Shown one piece after another: positions 7,550 to 13,480 of a stretch of 13,683 bases of DNA (positions within the stretch are counted from its first letter, which is position 1; each line of letters opens with the position of its first letter). Below the pieces are notes generated by a model. The model did not search any database and was not told the origin of the DNA. It was given only the letters and a program-made list of their open reading frames with translations. The position numbers and the translations under genes are program-made. Source of the stretch: Oscillospiraceae bacterium (GTDB lineage Bacteria > Bacillota > Clostridia > Oscillospirales > Ruminococcaceae); NCBI GenBank assembly GCA_019423445.1, contig JAHZBJ010000024.1:1-13683 (forward strand). The letters are read 5' to 3'.

Positions 7550-7906
7550 TCAGACTTCCAGAGCCAGTTCCAGGGCCCGCCCCCCCAGGGCCAGGCTGCA
7601 CTCCACCCGGGCCCGGTCCTCCTCCTGGTTATAGCTGCAGCTCACCTGGCGCAGCCGCACCCCGGATACGGGGGCCAAAGCCTCCTGGATGGCCTTCCGC
7701 GCAAACTCCTCCATCTGCTCCCGGCTCCCCCGAGGCATCCGGTAGAGGTCGCTTCCCAGCTCCGGATCCAGGCGGAAAGCGCCTTTGGGAACAGCCAGGC
7801 GCAGCCAGATGCGCTGAGCCTGTTCCTCCGCTCCTTCCAGCTCCACCGGAAAGCCCTGGATGGTGGTGTAGAAATCCCTCTTTTCGGGATCAAGCTTCAT
7901 ATCCAT
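7550..7906 (-). CDS. gp25/XkdS-type baseplate wedge protein
   Basis: This 118-residue protein lies directly before baseplate J, the place of XkdS (DUF2634) in PBSX and of gp25-like wedge proteins in other contractile tails. The N-terminal half reads like a small mixed domain. The central motif FRLDPELGSDLYRM (74-87 region) resembles the conserved LDPxxGSxL segment of this group. It is followed by a helix (about 95-110 of the sequence) and beta strands to the end. The ATG at 7906 is preceded by AAAGGAG with 7 bases between. A second ATG two codons later is less well placed. Family naming rests on position plus this motif, so XkdS versus gp25 is not decided. Confidence 0.75.
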   Translation of the reverse strand: MDMKLDPEKRDFYTTIQGFPVELEGAEEQAQRIWLRLAVPKGAFRLDPELGSDLYRMPRGSREQMEEFARKAIQEALAPVSGVRLRQVSCSYNQEEDRARVECSLALGGRALELALEV

Positions 7907-7919
7907 TGCCCTTCTCCTT

Positions 7920-8261
7920 TCATTGGGCGGGAGGGAACTCCTGGCCGTTGACCACCACCGTACCGTCGGCCCGCAGCCAGATATACCCTCCCCCCGGGCC
8001 TTCGATGCGCACCTCCCCCGGGGTCAGCCCCTGGGAGTCCCCGGTGACTCCGGCGCAGAGTTCCCCGCCGGCGGTGGGGAGCAGCAGAACCTCCTCCCCC
8101 TGCCGGGGACACCAACGGTATCCCCCCGGGGTCAGGGTGGGACGGTAGCGGTATTCCTGGTCCGCCACCGCACCCCACTCTCCTTCTTCCACAGCGAAGG
8201 AGACCAGGGCCAAAGCCGGCTCCTCCTGTTCCTTTCCTTTCCAGATCCTGTCCAGAAACAC
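7920..8261 (-). CDS. OB-fold baseplate spike protein, gpV-like (XkdR position)
   Basis: This 113-residue protein sits between the hub and the XkdS-type gene. It looks like a short gpV-type spike. An N-terminal beta-rich domain contains the segment PRQGEEVLLLP (52-62), typical of the OB fold. The C-terminal stretch GGGYIWLRADGTVVVNG (91-107) resembles the start of the beta-helical needle seen in spike proteins. There is no long needle and no obvious iron-binding tip motif, so this is a minimal spike. The start is GTG at 8261, supported by GAGGAGG six bases upstream; no ATG is better placed. In PBSX this slot holds XkdR (DUF2577), so the exact family should be treated as likely rather than proven. 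Confidence 0.75.
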   Translation of the reverse strand: MFLDRIWKGKEQEEPALALVSFAVEEGEWGAVADQEYRYRPTLTPGGYRWCPRQGEEVLLLPTAGGELCAGVTGDSQGLTPGEVRIEGPGGGYIWLRADGTVVVNGQEFPPAQ

Positions 8262-8274
8262 AGGCTTCCTCCTC

Positions 8275-9225
8275 TCAGACGCACTGGGGATCGGCCAGGG
8301 TCAGGGTGGGGTCCCCCCCACTGTTCCCCCGCTCCCAGCGGCTCTGCCATACCGTCATATCCTTTTCCGGGCCCAGCCCCCAAGCCAAGGTGACGCAGTC
8401 TCCCGGGGAGAGACCGGCCCATCCCGGGATCACCGCCTCCGCTGTCCAGGCCCCCTGCTGGGCCTCCTGGAACCGCTGCCAGCCGTCCGCCGTAGGGGTG
8501 GTGGCGTACTCCGCCCCGGGGATGACGTAGCGGCGGCGGTGTACCTGCCAGGGATTGCCCCATGGGTTTCCCAGGGAGCGGCTGTAGTTTCCTTTTTTGT
8601 CCCGGAGGATGATCTCCGACACCACCGAGGCCCGGCGAAGGGTCTCCTCCGCCTGGAGGTACCGCAGTCCTTCCTCCCCGGGGCGGTTGGTAATCCGGGC
8701 CACAGGGCTCCGGGAAGGCTGGGCCACCACCACCCGTTCCCCGGTGGTCACCACCGGCAGCCGGGCGTACATCCGCATACAGAAGGCGCAGAACACCTCC
8801 CACTCGCTCATCCCTTTGGGCACGGTAAAGGCCCCGGCGGGGTAATCCTGTGGGATCTCCAGGTTAGACAGGGAAAATCCGTAAGGAGCCAGATGGGCCC
8901 GGAACAGCTCCCTGCCGGTGACCCCGTAATAGGTCTGGGGCAGAGCTTCGTTATCCAGGAGAAATGCTCCCCGGCTTCTGGCCTGGATGGTGAGGGTGCG
9001 GCCGCCGCTGTCCTCCCGGGCAGTCTGCTGGTCGCACCAGCCGGCGAAGATCCGGCGGCTCCCCCGGTTCACCACAGCGGTAATGGCCGGGGCAGGAGCG
9101 CTTCCCGGTTCCAGGGGGAATGTGATCTCCAGGCTTTGGGCGGGGCTTTCCAGGGTGGCGGTGAGGGATGCGGAGAGGGGTTCTGAAAACTCCATCCGGG
9201 AACCGTCCGCCAGTTCCAGGGTCAT
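8275..9225 (-). CDS. Tail hub protein, XkdQ / late control gene D-like
   Basis: This is the tail hub of about 316 residues, related to phage gpD/XkdQ (T4 gp27-like). It forms the trimer that joins tail tube to spike. Seen from the chosen start are an early beta region with an ITFPLEPG strand, and a segment FAGWCDQQ. Further on are ARSRGAFLLDNEALPQTYYG, common in Clostridia hub proteins, and a late segment ending in LSPGDCVTLAWG. The start is uncertain. ATG at 9225 has GGAG 9 bases upstream, and GTG at 9240 has GGGAGG 10 bases upstream. A longer frame to 9309 would overlap the previous gene by 50 bases and is less likely. The gene lies between the XkdP-position gene and the spike, as expected. 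Confidence 0.85.
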   Translation of the reverse strand: MTLELADGSRMEFSEPLSASLTATLESPAQSLEITFPLEPGSAPAPAITAVVNRGSRRIFAGWCDQQTAREDSGGRTLTIQARSRGAFLLDNEALPQTYYGVTGRELFRAHLAPYGFSLSNLEIPQDYPAGAFTVPKGMSEWEVFCAFCMRMYARLPVVTTGERVVVAQPSRSPVARITNRPGEEGLRYLQAEETLRRASVVSEIILRDKKGNYSRSLGNPWGNPWQVHRRRYVIPGAEYATTPTADGWQRFQEAQQGAWTAEAVIPGWAGLSPGDCVTLAWGLGPEKDMTVWQSRWERGNSGGDPTLTLADPQCV

Positions 9226-9259
9226 TGTGATCTTCTCCACGACGATTCCGCCTCCCCCA

Positions 9260-9622
9260 TCAGCCTTCTTTCCCGGCCCAGCCCGGGCCGGGGCTCTCCA
9301 AAAACTCAAAGGAATACCGGATCACCTGGCCGTCCCCTTCCCCCAGCCATCCCAGCTTGGAGAAATGGGCGGTCACCGCCGTCAGCCCCGGCAGCACCAG
9401 CCGCCCCGGGGTCTGCTGGAAGAAAAGCTCCTCCAGCTGGCGGTACTGATCCTCCGCCTGGGGGCCGAAGAAAGCCCCCTCCCCAGTGATAACCCGCTGC
9501 TGAACCCCCAGCTCCTGGATCACCGGGCCGTAGCCGGGGCAGTGGCCCACTCCCAGCCGGTTCACCACCCCCACCTCCACTTTGGAAGGCTCGTGGGGGA
9601 AAACAAAATCCTTAAACTGCAC
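9260..9622 (-). CDS. Tail protein in XkdP position (no LysM domain)
   Basis: This 120-residue protein lies immediately before the hub gene, where PBSX has XkdP. It has the pattern FKDFVFPHEPSKVEV at the start, then a VIQELGVQQRVITGEGAFFG segment and LPGLTAV near the end. I recall the same pattern from small tail proteins and from the N-terminal part of so-called DNA-circularisation or LysM tail proteins in Clostridia prophages. Here it ends at about 120 residues, so any peptidoglycan-binding LysM part is absent. The start is GTG at 9622, preceded by AAAGGAGG about 8 bases upstream. A likely role is to cap the tube-hub junction, but this is inferred from position. Confidence 0.65.
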   Translation of the reverse strand: MQFKDFVFPHEPSKVEVGVVNRLGVGHCPGYGPVIQELGVQQRVITGEGAFFGPQAEDQYRQLEELFFQQTPGRLVLPGLTAVTAHFSKLGWLGEGDGQVIRYSFEFLESPGPGWAGKEG

Positions 9623-9643
9623 CGGGGCCCCTCCTTTCCTTTC

Positions 9644-10027
9644 TTACAGAATATCCTCGCCGAACTCCCCGGCGGTGCTGCCCAGCCTGTGCCGGACCCT
9701 CAGCAGCCCGGAGAGACGTTTTTCCAGGTCTTCCGGGGGCCGGAGGGCAGTGGTCCCCCCGCCCCCGGACCAGCCGCCGGTGTCCAGGGAGGGCCCCTGG
9801 GCCAGGGAGATCTCCCGCACCCTGGCAGCGGCGGGGACGGTCAGGTCCCCGCCATCCCCCCGGGCGGCGCTGGGGAGGGCCGGGGCCGCCTTCTGCCGGG
9901 AGCCCTCCTCCGCCGAGGAGTCCGGGAGCTCCGGCCCCCGAACCTCCCGGATGGCGGCGGGAGCCGCCGGCTCCGCCTCCTCTGTCCGCCGTCGGAACAA
10001 CGCCGCAATGGCCTGGGTCAGCTTCAT
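9644..10027 (-). CDS. Small Ala/Pro/Gly-rich protein in the chaperone/tape-measure slot, unknown
   Basis: I do not recognise this 127-residue protein. It lies between the tail tube gene and the XkdP-position gene, where phages normally encode the tail-assembly chaperone (XkdN) and the tape measure (XkdO). Its start overlaps the tube stop as ATGA, so translation is probably coupled, which argues that it is real. Residues 1-14 (MKLTQAIAALFRRR) could form an amphipathic helix. Residues about 15-90 are rich in Ala, Pro, Gly and Glu and look disordered, with a GGWSGGGG stretch near 84-91. The C-terminal 30 residues (EDLEKRLSGLLRVRHRLGS and on) look helical and basic. I see no slippery heptamer near its end to extend it by frameshifting. 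It may be a reduced chaperone, a miniature tape measure or a remnant. Confidence 0.65.
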   Translation of the reverse strand: MKLTQAIAALFRRRTEEAEPAAPAAIREVRGPELPDSSAEEGSRQKAAPALPSAARGDGGDLTVPAAARVREISLAQGPSLDTGGWSGGGGTTALRPPEDLEKRLSGLLRVRHRLGSTAGEFGEDIL

Positions 10028-10413
10028 GCCGCCACCTCCACCCGGCGGCTGGCGACAATGGTCACCGTTTCAAACACCAGGTCCCCGGCGCCGGCAGCCT
10101 CGGCGATGTCGGACCACTGGCAGCCGGAGTAGATCACCTTCCGGTCAGGCTTTGCCACCACCACGTTAAAGTCGCTGAGGCTGTAGAAATCCACCCGGTC
10201 CCGGATGGCGGTGCCGCAGGCGCAGACCCGGGTCAGCTCCAGGACGTGCTTCACCCTGCCGTCCACCGCTCCCACCGGCTCCCGGCTGCCGAAGGCCTCC
10301 ACATACCGGCTCTCCTTGCTGGTCCGGGCCTTGTAGCTCTGGGCCACCGCCAGGCGCTGGCCGTTGACTTCAATGGAAATATCGCTTCCACTGGGGAATG
10401 TGATTTTGCTCAT
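10024..10413 (-). CDS. Contractile-tail tube protein (XkdM-like)
   Basis: This 129-residue protein follows the sheath gene, the standard place of the tail tube subunit that forms the inner channel of a contractile tail. The sequence is beta-rich with one short helix. It has an N-terminal strand pair (SDISIEVNGQRLAVAQSYKA, 9-28) and a central ELTRVCACG segment. A late VFETVTIVASRRVEV strand is typical of tube subunits, whose last strand packs against the next subunit. It is slightly shorter than XkdM (about 150 residues, from memory). The ATG at 10413 is preceded by GGAGG 7 bases upstream. The stop overlaps the next gene by ATGA. Assignment comes from position plus strand pattern and is likely but not motif-proven. 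Confidence 0.8.
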   Translation of the reverse strand: MSKITFPSGSDISIEVNGQRLAVAQSYKARTSKESRYVEAFGSREPVGAVDGRVKHVLELTRVCACGTAIRDRVDFYSLSDFNVVVAKPDRKVIYSGCQWSDIAEAAGAGDLVFETVTIVASRRVEVAA

Positions 10414-10431
10414 GGCTCTTCCTCCCTTCCC

Positions 10432-11472
10432 TTAAAGCTGGATCTGTGCCTGGATCTGGATCTGATTGATGAGATAGGCGGCGGTGAAAGCCACCCGGAC
10501 CACGCACACCTCAGGGGTAGCCGCGGGACAGGACGCCGACGGGGCGCCGTACTGGGTGATGATGCCCCGGTCCAGCAGCTCCTCCAGAAGGACAGTGACC
10601 TGGCTTGCCACCGCTGAAAGGGTCTGGGGGGTGTTCCTGGCCCCTTTGATGAAGGCGGTAAGGCTCTGGCGCAGGGCTTTCATCACATAGTCCACAATGA
10701 GGATGGAGTTCACCGGGGAGAAGGAGCGGTTGGGGCTCCCATCCAGGGTTGTGCTGGTGGTGATGACCCGTACAGCTTCCACCCCGTCCCCGGAGCGGCT
10801 CAGAGGGGTAACCCCCGCCTCCAGAAGGGCGTCCACCTGGGCCCAGGTGGCCTCGGTCTCCAGGGTGGAAAACCCAGGGAGCTCATGTCCGGTAAGGGAG
10901 ACCACCGGCTCCTCCATCACCGCCACGGCGGCGCAAAGGGCTGCGGCCCCCAAAAAGGGGACCCCTGTTTCCTCCCCCGACGGGACGGGGCTCCCCCAGG
11001 AAAGCACCACCCGGGGGCTGTCCACCGCTTTGGCGGTGGTTTGAGCGTCGCTCAGAACGCCGCACCCAGCAAAGGCCAGCATCTCCCGCTGCTCCTCCGC
11101 CTGGGCCTCCACAAAGGTTTTGACTGCGGCAAGAACCTCCTGGGAACAGTCCTCCACCGCCACCAGATCCGGGCGCTTCCCCGCCTCCATGGTCGCCAGG
11201 GCGGCGAGGGCGTCGGTGTACCCCTGGGCGCCGGAACCGGCTCCCACCGAAACCGCCGAAAACTCCGAAAGTCCCGCCGCGAAAAGCACCTCCGCCGTCT
11301 GGCTCAGAAGCCCCAGGGGGACGAAATCCCCCCGGCTGTAGGTATGGGGAAGGCTGTCCTCCAGGCCAAAGTCCCCAACCACCCCCACCGAAAGGGCCTC
11401 CACCGCCCCGGTGTAGCTGGGGAGGATGGTATAGCTGGAAAAGACCCCCGGGCGGTAACTGCTGATGTTCAT
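10432..11472 (-). CDS. Contractile-tail sheath protein (XkdK-like, short)
   Basis: This 346-residue protein is the tail sheath subunit, which contracts to drive the tube into the target. The start (SSYRPGVFSSYTIL) is the usual sheath N-terminal strand. Near residues 220-240 is SRSGDGVEAVRVITT, and the C-terminal domain (about 250-346) has the conserved RSFSPVNSILIVDYVMKAL helix and further helix-strand elements. The last residues, NQIQIQAQIQL, form the extended strand that interlocks neighbouring subunits. Its length is clearly below that of PBSX XkdK (about 460 residues, from memory), so the middle domains look reduced while both linking ends are kept. It begins in an ATGA overlap with the previous gene. 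Sheath assignment is strong and makes the particle contractile. Confidence 0.92.
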   Translation of the reverse strand: MNISSYRPGVFSSYTILPSYTGAVEALSVGVVGDFGLEDSLPHTYSRGDFVPLGLLSQTAEVLFAAGLSEFSAVSVGAGSGAQGYTDALAALATMEAGKRPDLVAVEDCSQEVLAAVKTFVEAQAEEQREMLAFAGCGVLSDAQTTAKAVDSPRVVLSWGSPVPSGEETGVPFLGAAALCAAVAVMEEPVVSLTGHELPGFSTLETEATWAQVDALLEAGVTPLSRSGDGVEAVRVITTSTTLDGSPNRSFSPVNSILIVDYVMKALRQSLTAFIKGARNTPQTLSAVASQVTVLLEELLDRGIITQYGAPSASCPAATPEVCVVRVAFTAAYLINQIQIQAQIQL

Positions 11473-11969
11473 TGACTCTCCTCCTTTTTGACGATGATGT
11501 CCGAAATGGGCATGACCTCCTCGCTGTAGAGGAGGAAAGCCCGGAGATTCCCCCGGCAGGTGAGACGGAAGGCCCCGGCGTCCCGGTCAAAAGCCAGGCT
11601 GCCGCAGCTCAGGTCCCGGACCCAGGGGCGGCCCTCCTCCAGCATGAAGAACTGGCACAGTTCCCCAAACAACTGATGGCAGGCGTCCCCGTCGTAGCGG
11701 TCCAGGATATCCGCCCGCAGCCCCAGCTCCACTTCTCTTCCCATGGCGCTGGCGGCGGGCTGTCCCCCCTGGGCCGGCTCCTCCCCCAGATAGGGGGCGA
11801 AACCGGAACCCGGTACCGCGATCTTCTCCACTCCCAGCCAGACCACCGGCTGGTCGGGGGGGAGCTTCCGCTGCTGGAAGGGGTATTGGGTGGTAATGAG
11901 AGCCTGGGGGAGGCGCTGTTCCAGAGCCTCCCTGAGCTCCTCCAGAAGGGTGCTCACCGGGCCGCTCAT
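11469..11969 (-). CDS. Putative tail terminator / tail completion protein
   Basis: This 166-residue protein sits between the head-tail connector and the sheath, where XkdJ-type tail terminator proteins are encoded. These cap the head-proximal end of the tail. An N-terminal helix (LLEELREALEQRLPQALI) is followed by PVVWLGVEKIAVPGSGF. After a low-complexity piece come the strands VELGLRADIL and, near the C-terminus, AFRLTCRGNLRAFLLY. This alternation of helix and beta strands fits the fold, but I see no single diagnostic motif. Both its ends overlap neighbours by ATGA (with the connector gene before and the sheath gene after). This indicates coupled translation with the connector and sheath. 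Confidence 0.65.
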   Translation of the reverse strand: MSGPVSTLLEELREALEQRLPQALITTQYPFQQRKLPPDQPVVWLGVEKIAVPGSGFAPYLGEEPAQGGQPAASAMGREVELGLRADILDRYDGDACHQLFGELCQFFMLEEGRPWVRDLSCGSLAFDRDAGAFRLTCRGNLRAFLLYSEEVMPISDIIVKKEESQ

Positions 11970-12322
11970 CCGGCCACCCCCCCGGTATGCCGGAAGCAGA
12001 ACTCCGGCGGCAGCAGCCAGGGGGAAGCCCCCCGGCGGTACTCCTCCTCCAGGGCTTCGGCGGCGCTCCGGGCGCCGGCAGGGCCGGAGTCCGGGTCACC
12101 AATGGCCAGGATCCCCCCCGCCGCCAGGCATTGGAGGACAAAGCGGCGGCAAGCCATGGCGGCGGCATAGGCTTCCAGGGCCTCCTGGCCGCCGGAGGCG
12201 CCGCTGCGCATGGATTCCACCCGGGACATGGCGTCGGCGCAGAGGCTGCGGCGCTTCTCCCCCTCCTCCTGGGTGAGACCGCTGAATTCGATAAAGCGGC
12301 TGACGATGTTATCCAGTTCCAT
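11966..12322 (-). CDS. Head-tail connector protein (XkdH/gp6-like)
   Basis: This 118-residue, mostly helical protein is encoded right after the capsid gene, the usual place of the connector that binds below the portal. Helices are suggested at residues about 2-13, 16-40 and 46-70. The Ala-rich AAAMACRRFVLQCLAAGG stretch (52-69) is typical of the helical core of gp6/YqbG-like connectors. The C-terminal part (about 85-118) looks flexible. The ATG at 12322 is preceded by AAGGAGGAACC. A strong hairpin lies between it and the capsid stop. I see only two genes between capsid and sheath, so a separate head-completion gene (XkdI position) appears to be absent. The name is based on position and helical pattern. 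Confidence 0.68.
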   Translation of the reverse strand: MELDNIVSRFIEFSGLTQEEGEKRRSLCADAMSRVESMRSGASGGQEALEAYAAAMACRRFVLQCLAAGGILAIGDPDSGPAGARSAAEALEEEYRRGASPWLLPPEFCFRHTGGVAG

Positions 12323-12339
12323 GGTTCCTCCTTTCCTTG

Positions 12340-12381
12340 CCGGGGCCGGGGAGAGGGATCAAGCCCTCGCCCCAGCCCCGG
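12340..12381 (-). promoter_or_regulatory. Very stable hairpin between capsid and connector genes
   Basis: On the minus-strand transcript, the 18 bases 12381-12364 pair with 12357-12340 at 17 of 18 positions (one G-U pair, one mismatch) around a 6-base loop. The stem is almost all G-C. It starts 16 bases after the capsid stop and ends a few bases before the next ribosome site. There is no T tract, so it is not a classic terminator. It probably protects or limits the transcript after the capsid gene. Confidence 0.75.
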
Positions 12382-12397
12382 AACGGCCCCTCTGGGA

Positions 12398-13414
12398 TCA
12401 GGCGCTCTTCAGGGTCAGCACCTGGACCGCCTGGGGGAAGATCTTGGCGAAACCGGCGATGGAGGTGATGGCTGCCTTCTCCAGCTGGCAGTCGATGAGC
12501 TTGTCATAATCCACCGTCACGTCTCCGGCCATCACCATCTCCAAAGCGCAGCTGCTGTCCAGGGCGATTACAGTGTTCTCAGGCACCGCCGAGGACTTGA
12601 TCAGTTTGGCTCCCAGAGGGGTTCCCAGTCTGCCGGTGGCGTTGAAGTCCAGGCCGGCGGCGGGGTCCTTCATCTCGGTGAGGTTCAGGATGGCGGCAGC
12701 CATGTCAGGGGAAGCCAGGAGGGTATCCATCCGGCAGCCGTCAAACTTCTTCCACAGCTCCACCAGGTCCCCGTAGGCCAGGGAGGTCCCGGCAGTCTGG
12801 ATGGGGGTGGCGGCGGTGCCGTCGTTGCCGTCGCCGTTCATCAGCACCTCCACGGCGTCCTCCAGCTGGCTCCGGGCGATGTAGGAGCCGATGCGCCGCA
12901 GGGCCACGGTAAAGAGGTCCAGACGCTGGAACCGTACCGCCTCATAGGAAGCGGCCAGGAGGCGGCCCCGCTTCTTCAGGTGGACCAGGTTCTCCTTGAG
13001 GCGGATATCGGTGCAGGGGATCATGGCCCCCTCTGCCACCTCCATGACCCCCAGGTTCTCCTGGCTCTCCTCCAGGCAGATGGTGCGGTAATCCATGGAA
13101 TCGATCTGGGTGCGGCTGGCCAGGATCTGGCCCAGGATCTCCCCATCTTCCATTCCCTGGCGCACCGCCCGGGAGACATACTCAGGGAAGAGGGCGGCGC
13201 TGTCCGAGGTGGAGAAGAACTTCTCAATGGCGCTGCTTCTGGGGCCGCCCACCCGGATATCAAAGCGCTTCAGCTGGCGCTGGAAGGCATCCAGGCCCTC
13301 CAGGGGGGTGCCACGGTAGTCGGCGGAGGGGTCCATCTCCTCCAGCCGGGCGGCAAAGCTGCCGCCGCCCTTGTACATGGTCTTGTCCAGTTTCACGGTT
13401 TTGTAGCGATTCAT
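12398..13414 (-). CDS. HK97-fold major capsid protein (XkdG-like)
   Basis: This 338-residue protein matches the major capsid family of Firmicutes contractile phages. The N-terminal 55 residues are a flexible arm. The block SSAIEKFFSTSDSAALFPEY (60-79) and the following RQGMEDGEILGQILASRTQI are characteristic. They are followed by the E-loop-like region (about 108-140) and the long spine-type helix segment RLLAASYEAVRFQRLDLF (151-168) with the A-domain toward the C-terminus. No protease or scaffold segment is fused to it; those would be encoded upstream outside the window. The ATG at 13414 is preceded by AAGGAGGT at ideal spacing, one of the strongest ribosome sites here, which fits a highly expressed gene. 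It shows that this locus makes a head as well as a tail. Confidence 0.92.
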   Translation of the reverse strand: MNRYKTVKLDKTMYKGGGSFAARLEEMDPSADYRGTPLEGLDAFQRQLKRFDIRVGGPRSSAIEKFFSTSDSAALFPEYVSRAVRQGMEDGEILGQILASRTQIDSMDYRTICLEESQENLGVMEVAEGAMIPCTDIRLKENLVHLKKRGRLLAASYEAVRFQRLDLFTVALRRIGSYIARSQLEDAVEVLMNGDGNDGTAATPIQTAGTSLAYGDLVELWKKFDGCRMDTLLASPDMAAAILNLTEMKDPAAGLDFNATGRLGTPLGAKLIKSSAVPENTVIALDSSCALEMVMAGDVTVDYDKLIDCQLEKAAITSIAGFAKIFPQAVQVLTLKSA

Positions 13415-13480
13415 ACCATTACCTCCTTGCGGGGAACTCCCGCTGTCCCTTGTCTTTTGTCATTTCTTCCGGGTCCGCCG

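Noticed and set aside
8275..9309. Longer version of the hub gene starting at 9309
   Set aside because: It would overlap the end of the previous gene by 50 bases with a Gly/Lys-rich leader unlike hub proteins. Starts at 9240 or 9225 have ribosome sites and fit the family.
9612..10058. 148-codon alternative minus-strand frame overlapping the small gene at 9644-10027, which could suggest a frameshifted tail chaperone
   Set aside because: It is dominated by Gly, Pro and Arg, typical of a GC-rich shadow. I find no slippery heptamer that would join it to the real frame.
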